From Streptacidiphilus sp. P02-A3a (GTDB taxonomy: Bacteria > Actinomycetota > Actinomycetes > Streptomycetales > Streptomycetaceae): DNA of 64,000 bases. The translations under genes and the position numbers were made by a program. Positions 58,356-64,000 of the stretch are shown in pieces. Each line of letters starts with the position of its first letter. Position 1 is the first letter of the stretch. The stretch covers positions 6,271,922 through 6,335,921 of the forward strand of contig NZ_CP048289.1 in assembly GCF_014084105.1 (NCBI RefSeq), read 5' to 3'. Under the pieces are notes generated by a model, which saw nothing but the letters and a program-made list of their open reading frames with translations, was not told the DNA's origin and searched no databases.

Positions 58356-58437
58356 GGGCGAAGCGGGTGATGGTCCCCGGCGCCGTCCGGGCGGTCACCC
58401 GGGCGGCGAGCCGGTCAGCCCGGGACCGGGCGCCGAA

Positions 58438-59046
58438 CTACCAGGACGGGGCCCCGAGTCCGGCGATCTCCCGGACGAAGTAGGCGTCCAGCCGCTCGCC
58501 GTCCTGACCCAGCCGCTGGACCAGGGAGCGGGCCCGGTCGACCGCGGCCGGCGCGGTGAACCGGGTGGCGCCGTCCGGGGTGCCGTCGGAGGTGTAGTGG
58601 ATCTCGTACACCGCCTCGGTCCCGAGCACCACCAGGTCGGGCAGCGGCTCCGGACCGACCGCGGTCGCCGCCCGGTCGGCGGTGACCACGACGCTGTCCT
58701 CCCCGAAGGCGCCCCTGGCGCGCAGCACGTGCAGTTCCCATTGCAGGTAGGGGCTGACCGGCCGCTCGACGACGCGTACCCGGTGGAGGCCGATCCCGGC
58801 GGCGCGCACCTGGCCGTAGTAGCGCGCGAACTCGGGGCGCAGCTCGTCGATCAGCCGCAGCGCCCCCGCCCAGTCCCCACCGCGAAACGCCTCCCAGCTG
58901 GGGAATCCGGTCTCCTGGTAGTTCTGCAGGCATTCGAGCTTCCAGAAGCCCTCCGCCCCGATCCGCCAGAACCGCTCGTCGAAGTCGGAGACGTAGGCCG
59001 CCCGGTCCAGGCGCACCCCCTGGGCCCGGTCGAAGAGTTCACGCAT
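58438..59046 (-). CDS. DUF6879-like protein
   Basis: A 202-residue soluble protein. The pattern AEGFWKLECLQNYQET near 33, IGLHRVRVVERPVSPYLQWE near 82-101, and DLVVLGTEAVYEIHYTSDGT near 140-159 matches the DUF6879 family, which in actinomycetes usually sits next to an XRE regulator gene. No such partner is adjacent here. ATG 59046 gives the normal family start (MRELFDRAQG), but its Shine-Dalgarno is poor. Function unknown. Confidence 0.7.
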   Translation of the reverse strand: MRELFDRAQGVRLDRAAYVSDFDERFWRIGAEGFWKLECLQNYQETGFPSWEAFRGGDWAGALRLIDELRPEFARYYGQVRAAGIGLHRVRVVERPVSPYLQWELHVLRARGAFGEDSVVVTADRAATAVGPEPLPDLVVLGTEAVYEIHYTSDGTPDGATRFTAPAAVDRARSLVQRLGQDGERLDAYFVREIAGLGAPSW

Positions 59047-59138
59047 CGGTGGGGTCTGCCTTCCATTCCGCCACAGGGAGCGGAGCACCGGCGGCGCATC
59101 GTCGCCACTTCCGCAACTCCCGTTCATTGATCCGGACT

Positions 59139-59171
59139 TGACAGTCTGTAGGCATCCCACTTCGTTGACAA
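59139..59171 (+). promoter_or_regulatory. Paired TTGACA direct repeats
   Basis: TTGACA occurs at 59139-59144 and 59166-59171, 27 bases apart, in the short gap between the DUF6879-like gene and the membrane protein gene. On the minus strand this reads as two TGTCAA sites ahead of the DUF6879-like gene; possible regulator half-sites. Confidence 0.25.
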
Positions 59172-59178
59172 GGGTTGC

Positions 59179-59667
59179 TCAGCCCAGCATCGCGGCCATA
59201 CTGATGATCATCGCGCCGCTGCCCAGCCCGCCCAGGAGGCGACCGCGGGCGGGGACGGGCGGCCGACCGGTGAGCAGCGGGGCGAGCGGGACGGCGGTTC
59301 GGGCGGCGGCCCAGCAGGCGATCAGGAGCAGGCAGAGCGGCCGCCCCAGGGCGGGGGCCGCGCCCATCGGCATCCGCGGCATCGCCGCCGGGGCCGAGGC
59401 GCAGGCGGTGATCAGGGCCATCGCGGCGAGGTCCACCGCGCCCCGCGCCCGCTCGCCGGGGGAACCGGCCAGCGCGGTCCAGGCGGCGGCCAGTGCCACC
59501 GCGACGGCCACTGCCCGCATGGCCGTGGGGGCGCACCCCACGGCCATCAGCGGCATCACCGCCAGCGCGATCGCATGCGGTCCCCAGCAGCGCACCGGGC
59601 CCGGCAGCCGCACGGCCAGGCACAGGGCCGCACCGGCGAGGCCGGTCAGCGGCAGCAGCAGGTGCAT
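59179..59667 (-). CDS. Small polytopic membrane protein, unknown function
   Basis: A 162-residue, highly hydrophobic protein with about five membrane segments (starting MHLLLPLTGLAGAALCLAV) and several methionine-rich stretches (MPRMPMGAAPA, IISMAAMLG). It lies 52 bases after the copper amine oxidase gene on the same strand. The methionines could bind copper, so a copper-related role beside a copper enzyme is possible, but this is speculation. I do not recognise a family. Confidence 0.6.
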   Translation of the reverse strand: MHLLLPLTGLAGAALCLAVRLPGPVRCWGPHAIALAVMPLMAVGCAPTAMRAVAVAVALAAAWTALAGSPGERARGAVDLAAMALITACASAPAAMPRMPMGAAPALGRPLCLLLIACWAAARTAVPLAPLLTGRPPVPARGRLLGGLGSGAMIISMAAMLG

Positions 59668-59719
59668 CGGTGGCGCTCCGGGGTTCGCGGGCGGCGGGCA
59701 GGCGGGCGGCGGTTCCGGC

Positions 59720-61669
59720 TCAGCGGTCCCGGGGCACGGCGTGGCAGTGCGCCGGGGCCGGGGCCGGGACGTCGAGCGCCGGGTTGCGGTCGAAGAAGCC
59801 CGAGGGCTTCAGGGTAAAGCCGCAGCGGTCGACCGGCATCACCGGCCAGTCCTCCGGCCGGGGGAAGTGCGTGGGCCCGAAGGTGTGCCAGAGCACCAGG
59901 TCGGTGTCGGTCAACTCCCGGTCCCCGGCGGTGAACTCCGGGATGCCCGCGCCGCCGGGGTGCTGGTTGACCAGGTCCCCCGCCGGGTAGCGGTGCGCCG
60001 GGTCGTACCGGGTCACCCAGAGGTTCCGGGTGGCGAACCCGGCGCGGCCGTACAGCGGCGCGGACGGGTCGGCCAGCAGCGTCGGGTTGGCCTGCGGGTA
60101 GAGGGTGAACCCGACCGGCTGCCCGAGTCCGTTGGTCACTTCCGAGTTGACGACCCGCCAGACCCGACCGCGCTCGGGCGCGCAGACCCGGCCGGCCTCC
60201 GACTCCCGCCGCAGCGGGGTGATGCTGCGGGTGATCGCGTTGCCGTAGGGGTTGTCCGGGCCCACCGGACAGCCGTGCACGTCGATCTCCTCCACCGAGT
60301 TGCGCGGCCCGTCGACGGTCATGTCCAGCCGGGCGCTGAACAGGTGCTGGTGGCCGGGCGCGCCGAGCCCGGGGGCGACCTCGGTGGCGTACGGCCAGTC
60401 CGCGCCCCGGTAGGCGGAGGTGAACAGGATGCCGGTCAGCTTCACTTCGAGCTCGATGGTCCCGTCGAGGTAGAAGTACCAGTAGAAGCCGTAGTCGTAG
60501 TTGCCGACGGTGGAGAACGAGGAGATCACCAGCCGCCGTTGGCGGCGGGTCTGCGCCGAGCCGTTGAAGATGTCGGTGTGCTTCCAGAGGATCCCGGCGT
60601 CCTCCTCGTGGACGCAGACGGCGTTGCCGATGGTCCGCGGCCGCCCGTGGTCGTCGGTGACCACGCCGTCCAGGTAGCGGATCTCGCCGAGGCAGTCGCA
60701 GCCCAGCTCCAGCGAGTTGGCCAGGCGGCCGATCAGGTACTCGCCGCTGTCGAAGTAGTTCTGCCAGTACCGGGTGGGTCCGGGGTCGCCGTAGGGCACG
60801 ACCATCTCCGGCACCGAGGCGCGGTAGATCACCGGCCGACGGCGGCCGCACTGGTCGTACGCTATCTGATGTAGCGTCAGACCCTCGCGGGCGTCGAAGC
60901 CGATCCGCAGGGACCAGTTCTGCCACTCCAGGGCGTTGCCGTCGAGGGTGAAGCTGGGCCCCTCCGGCTGGGTGATCTCGATCGGACGCAGCCCGGTCCG
61001 GGGCGGCCCGCTGACCTCGGGCAGGTCGTAGTTGCCTGAGGTCACCGGCACCGGCAGGTCCAACTCGTCGACCAGCCTGAGGACTCGTCCCTCGACCAGA
61101 TCGACGTACGCGGCCACGCCGTCGACCGGATGGGCCCAGGCGAGGTCCAGCGGGTCGGTCTGGTGGAAGGCCAGCACCCGCACGATCCGCCGCCCCCGCT
61201 CGTCCGGCAGGTCGTAGCACCCGGCGGTCAGCGGGCAGGCGCGGATCGCGGAGACGTCGGTGAGCCCGCGCCTGGCCATCGCCGCGCGCCAGCCCTCGTC
61301 GGCGTGCACGATCTCCTCGGCGCGGACGAAGTCCTGTTCCAGGATCGGGACCTGGCCGTCGACGGCGGGGTCGATGGTGCGCTTAGAGGTGATCGTGCCG
61401 TCACTGAGCGAGACCACCACGTCGGCGGACTCCCCGGTGACCACGTCGATCAGCAGCGCGCGCAGGGACCGCGCCGCCGGGGCGCCCGGCCGGTGCCCGA
61501 GCACGGCGTCCTTGGGCTGCTCGTCGAGGCCGAAGTAGGCGAACCGGGTGTTCGCGCCGAGCAGGCCGTGCTCGGCCAGGGCGGCCCGCCCGGCGTCGAA
61601 CTCGGCGGCGGCGACCGGGTCGAGCGGATGGAGCGGTCGCGGGTCGGACGGGACAGCTGCGTGGTTCAC
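59720..61669 (-). CDS. Copper-containing primary amine oxidase
   Basis: A 649-residue topaquinone enzyme of the tyramine/phenylethylamine oxidase type. The precursor tyrosine of the cofactor is in STVGNYDYGFYW near 388; two copper His are in HQHLFSARLD near 440; the third His is in GPTHFPRPEDWPVMP near 598; the catalytic base Asp is in YFDSGEYLIG near 305. It converts primary amines to aldehydes with release of ammonia and hydrogen peroxide. The GTG start overlaps the permease stop, with AGGAGAG five bases upstream. Together with the permease and aldehyde dehydrogenase genes it forms an amine-degradation operon. Confidence 0.93.
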   Translation of the reverse strand: MNHAAVPSDPRPLHPLDPVAAAEFDAGRAALAEHGLLGANTRFAYFGLDEQPKDAVLGHRPGAPAARSLRALLIDVVTGESADVVVSLSDGTITSKRTIDPAVDGQVPILEQDFVRAEEIVHADEGWRAAMARRGLTDVSAIRACPLTAGCYDLPDERGRRIVRVLAFHQTDPLDLAWAHPVDGVAAYVDLVEGRVLRLVDELDLPVPVTSGNYDLPEVSGPPRTGLRPIEITQPEGPSFTLDGNALEWQNWSLRIGFDAREGLTLHQIAYDQCGRRRPVIYRASVPEMVVPYGDPGPTRYWQNYFDSGEYLIGRLANSLELGCDCLGEIRYLDGVVTDDHGRPRTIGNAVCVHEEDAGILWKHTDIFNGSAQTRRQRRLVISSFSTVGNYDYGFYWYFYLDGTIELEVKLTGILFTSAYRGADWPYATEVAPGLGAPGHQHLFSARLDMTVDGPRNSVEEIDVHGCPVGPDNPYGNAITRSITPLRRESEAGRVCAPERGRVWRVVNSEVTNGLGQPVGFTLYPQANPTLLADPSAPLYGRAGFATRNLWVTRYDPAHRYPAGDLVNQHPGGAGIPEFTAGDRELTDTDLVLWHTFGPTHFPRPEDWPVMPVDRCGFTLKPSGFFDRNPALDVPAPAPAHCHAVPRDR

Positions 61670-63195
61670 GTCGTCTCTCCTTGCGGGACGGTGGAGTTGC
61701 GGATTGCGGGTTCGGCCACGGGTATCGGTACCGGGCCGTCGTCGGCGAGCAGCGAGCCGATCCGGTCGGCGATGCCGGGGTCGCGCCGCACCAGTACCCG
61801 GGCGTACAGCAGCGACAGCAGGACCAGGGCCAACGACGCCCAGGGGAACCAGTTGTAGGGGGCGTCCTGGCCCGACTTGGCCAGGTAGTACAGCGGCACG
61901 ACGATCACCGCCGCGCCGACCAGCGGCAGCACGCCGTGCCGGAGCACGGAGAACTCCTGTGGCCGGTGCCGCCGGTAGTACACCGGCAGCGCCAGGTTGG
62001 TGAACAGGTAGACCACCAGCACCGGGATGGTGCCCATGGTCCCCGACTCGGAGAAGAAGGTGACGGCGTCCAGGTGCCCGGTGGAACCGCCGAGCACGTG
62101 GCCCAGCGCCCAGCCGCCGATCACCACCAGCGAGATCGCCACGAAGACCAGGGTGGCGTTGACCGGGGTGCGCCGGGTCGGGTGCACTCGGCCGATCCAG
62201 CGCGGCAGCAGGCCCTCGCGGCCGGAGTTGAACAGCAACCTGGCCTGGGCGTTCACCCCGGCGATCAGCGCGCCCAGGGTCGAGGTGAGCCCGGCCAGGT
62301 AGGCGCAGCAGGCGAGCACGCCCACGGTGCCCTCGGCCACCGAGACGAACGGGATGTCCGCCTGCCCGAGTCGGCCGACGTCGTAGCCGAAGCCGGTCAC
62401 GGTCGCGTAGGCGAAGAGCAGGTAGCTGACCACCATGACGGCGATGGAGGAGAACACGGCGCGCGGCACGTTGCGGCGCGGGTCGTCGGTCTCCTCGGCC
62501 AGCGCGGCGGAGTTCTCCCAGCCGATGAACAGGTAGACGGCCAGCGGGAATCCGGCGGCAAGACCGGCGAAGCCGCCGTGGATCCGCGAGGGTTCGAAGG
62601 GGGTCAGCGACAGGTGCCCGGCGTGCTGGACGATCACGGTCACCGAGATGACGACCAGGACCAGCATCTCGAAGGCGAAGAAGAACCCGGCGAGCTTGGT
62701 GGAGACCGCCACGCCCCGGGTCATCACCAGCACCGCCAGGCCGGTCAGGACCACGGTCAACACCCCCCAGGGGACGGTGACGTGGAAGTAGCGCTGAACG
62801 GCGATGGACAGGAAGCCGCCGGAGATCGCGATGATCGAGGACATCGCGATGATGTACCCGCTCACCGCGACCAGCGCGGTGGTGACCGCGCTGGTCGGGC
62901 CGAAGGTCCGGCCGACGTAGGTGATGAAGCCGCCGGTGGAGGGCAGCGCCCGGCAGAACTGGGCGAGGGTGTTCCCCAGCAGCGCGACCGCGATCCCGGC
63001 GACCAGGATGGTCAGCGGGGAGGCGACCCCGGCGGTGACCGCGAGGAAGGCGAAGCCGAAGAAGAAGCTCATGGCCGGGCCGATGTTGGCCATGGTGGCG
63101 GCGGCGATGTCGATCAGGCCCAACGCACCCCGGCGCAGCCGGTGTGCGTCGCCGGGCAGCGGCTCGCCGCCGGTCCCTCTCGGGCTGTCGGTCAT
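61666..63195 (-). CDS. APC-family amino acid/amine permease
   Basis: A 509-residue transporter of the amino acid-polyamine-organocation superfamily with about 12-14 membrane segments. The N-terminal family motif is IDIAAATMANIGPAMSFFFG near 29-48, and EETDDPRRNVPRAVFSS is the conserved cytoplasmic loop near 236-252. It probably brings in the amine oxidised by the next gene product (for example tyramine, phenylethylamine or a polyamine). AAGGAG lies nine bases before ATG 63195. Its stop overlaps the amine oxidase start. Confidence 0.9.
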   Translation of the reverse strand: MTDSPRGTGGEPLPGDAHRLRRGALGLIDIAAATMANIGPAMSFFFGFAFLAVTAGVASPLTILVAGIAVALLGNTLAQFCRALPSTGGFITYVGRTFGPTSAVTTALVAVSGYIIAMSSIIAISGGFLSIAVQRYFHVTVPWGVLTVVLTGLAVLVMTRGVAVSTKLAGFFFAFEMLVLVVISVTVIVQHAGHLSLTPFEPSRIHGGFAGLAAGFPLAVYLFIGWENSAALAEETDDPRRNVPRAVFSSIAVMVVSYLLFAYATVTGFGYDVGRLGQADIPFVSVAEGTVGVLACCAYLAGLTSTLGALIAGVNAQARLLFNSGREGLLPRWIGRVHPTRRTPVNATLVFVAISLVVIGGWALGHVLGGSTGHLDAVTFFSESGTMGTIPVLVVYLFTNLALPVYYRRHRPQEFSVLRHGVLPLVGAAVIVVPLYYLAKSGQDAPYNWFPWASLALVLLSLLYARVLVRRDPGIADRIGSLLADDGPVPIPVAEPAIRNSTVPQGETT

Positions 63196-63273
63196 CTGTG
63201 GTCTCCTTGCATGTCGGCGCTCCTGGTTCGTGCGGTGGGTCATCCCTGTGGTGAGTGCGTGCGGTCGGTGCGG

Positions 63274-64000
63274 TCAGTACGGGTAGTGGACCGGGGTGCC
63301 GGTGACCGTGCGCCAGCGGCGCTCGGTGAACTCGTCGAGGTTGGCGTCGCCGCCGGCCCGGCCGCCGAGGCCGGAGTCGCCGATCCCGCCGAACGGCGCC
63401 AGCGCCTCGTCCTGCGGGGTGGCGTCGTTGACGTGCACCATGGCGCAGGTCAGCCGCTCGGCGACGGCCGCGGCCCGGTGCACGTCGGCGCCGAGGACGG
63501 AGCAGACCAGTCCGTACCGGGTGTCGTTGGCGAGGGCCACGGCCTGTTCGGCGCCGTCGACGACCGCGACCGGCGCGATCGGCGCGAAGATCTCCTCGGT
63601 CCACAGCGCGGAGGCGGGGTCCACGTCGACGACGACGGTGGGGCGGAAGAACCGGCCGTCGTTGGTGCCGCCGGTGAGCACCCGGGCGCCGCCCGCCACC
63701 GCCTCGTCCAGCAGCCGCCGGGCCCGGGCCAGTTGCGCGTCGTTGATGATCGGACCGAGCCCGGTCCGCTGCCGCAGCGGGTCGCCGACGGTGATGGCCG
63801 CCGCCCGGTCGGTCAGGTTGCGCAGGTACGCCTCGGCGACCCGGCGGTCCACGATGTGCCGTCCGGCGCTGATGCAGGTCTGCCCCTGGTAGTGGAAGCT
63901 GGACCAGGCCCCGATCATCGCGGCCTGGTCGACGTCTGCGTCGTCCAGCACCAGCAGCGCGTTGTTGCCGCCGAGCTCCAGCGAGGTCCTCTTGAGCAGC
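63274..64000 (-). CDS. Aldehyde dehydrogenase, 5' part outside window
   Basis: The C-terminal ~242 residues of an aldehyde dehydrogenase; the N-terminus is cut by the window end. The visible part starts LLKRTSLELGGNNALLVLDD (general base Glu) and has the nucleophile in YQGQTCISAGR, EEIFAPIAPVAVV, and ends EFTERRWRTVTGTPVHYPY. This end is typical of benzaldehyde/vanillin-type dehydrogenases. It would oxidise the aldehyde formed by the copper amine oxidase. It is 78 bases upstream of the permease gene on the same strand, so it is probably an earlier gene of the same operon. Confidence 0.9.
   Translation of the reverse strand, partial: LLKRTSLELGGNNALLVLDDADVDQAAMIGAWSSFHYQGQTCISAGRHIVDRRVAEAYLRNLTDRAAAITVGDPLRQRTGLGPIINDAQLARARRLLDEAVAGGARVLTGGTNDGRFFRPTVVVDVDPASALWTEEIFAPIAPVAVVDGAEQAVALANDTRYGLVCSVLGADVHRAAAVAERLTCAMVHVNDATPQDEALAPFGGIGDSGLGGRAGGDANLDEFTERRWRTVTGTPVHYPY

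Larger units (their letters stand above)
57988..58437. other. 450-base intergenic region with long 5' leader
   Basis: No gene is supported. It holds the promoter of the glycoside hydrolase gene (58173-58201), so the mRNA leader would be about 180 bases; a distal A/T-rich part has CGACGGA/TCCGTCG arms near 58208-58240. The hairpin at 58322-58355 ends the upstream transcript. No known riboswitch was recognised. Confidence 0.5.

Noticed and set aside
1..64000. TTA (bldA-dependent) codons, tRNA genes, CRISPR arrays, transposases, integrase/att sites
   Set aside because: None was noticed. TTA-like triplets that caught the eye were out of frame. A codon-by-codon and covariance-model scan could not be run, so absence is not proven.

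Overview
The window is very high-GC actinomycete DNA. Third codon positions are almost all G or C, GTG starts are common, one TTG start is likely, and many neighbouring genes overlap as ATGA or GTGA. The gene content (NRPS, class III and DegT aminotransferases, clavaminate-synthase-like oxygenase, UbiA prenyltransferase, prenyl-diphosphate C-methyltransferase-like enzyme, large secreted glycosidase) suggests Streptomyces, Kitasatospora or Streptacidiphilus. No rRNA, tRNA, transposase or CRISPR array was seen. Almost nothing is housekeeping, so this looks like accessory or chromosome-arm DNA packed with biosynthetic loci.

Layout. (1) 1-14544, minus strand: one long, tightly coupled operon. A TubC-docked NRPS (Cy-A-PCP-TE, Cys-like A-domain pocket) is followed by an acyl-CoA dehydrogenase, an O-carbamoyltransferase, an EPSP-synthase-like enolpyruvyl transferase, a class III aminotransferase, an FrhB-type Fe-S flavoprotein, an MDR dehydrogenase and a stand-alone A-PCP protein cut by the window edge. 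(2) 14779-21454: a small amino-acid-type locus with a GNAT acetyltransferase, Fe(II)/2-oxoglutarate oxygenase, tRNA-binding-domain protein, LuxR-type regulator divergent from a 64-residue secreted peptide gene, MFS exporter and ATP-grasp ligase. (3) 21674-23907: MarR regulator plus 14-TM drug exporter with a visible promoter and operator. (4) 23970-29384: truncated HTH protein, secreted NlpC/P60 hydrolase with three PG-binding repeats, decayed aspT-aspD remnants, DUF3040-like protein and oleate hydratase.

(5) 29397-41179: two divergent arms around an A/T-rich promoter at about 35200-35345. The minus arm has two DegT aminotransferases, a CaiB-like CoA-transferase and an AMP-dependent ligase. 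The plus arm has two Gfo/Idh dehydrogenases, a sugar isomerase-like TIM barrel, an M20 hydrolase, an Ldh2-type dehydrogenase and a small conserved protein. It reads as an aminocyclitol- or aminosugar-like pathway. (6) 41518-49963: AOC-barrel secreted protein, methyltransferase, AhpD-like protein, UbiA prenyltransferase, AMP ligase, FAD amine-oxidase-like enzyme and a geranyl-diphosphate C-methyltransferase homologue, which suggests a meroterpenoid with a C-methylated prenyl chain. (7) 49941-54330, minus: MfnB-type furan phosphate synthase with ALDH, alcohol dehydrogenase and Gfo/Idh protein, probably a furan-building pathway. (8) 54508-64000, minus: large secreted glycoside hydrolase, DUF6879-like protein, and an amine-use operon (APC permease, copper amine oxidase, aldehyde dehydrogenase cut by the window edge).

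Convergent or adjacent units are separated by strong GC-rich hairpins. All family assignments are by eye from motifs and length; no database search was possible.
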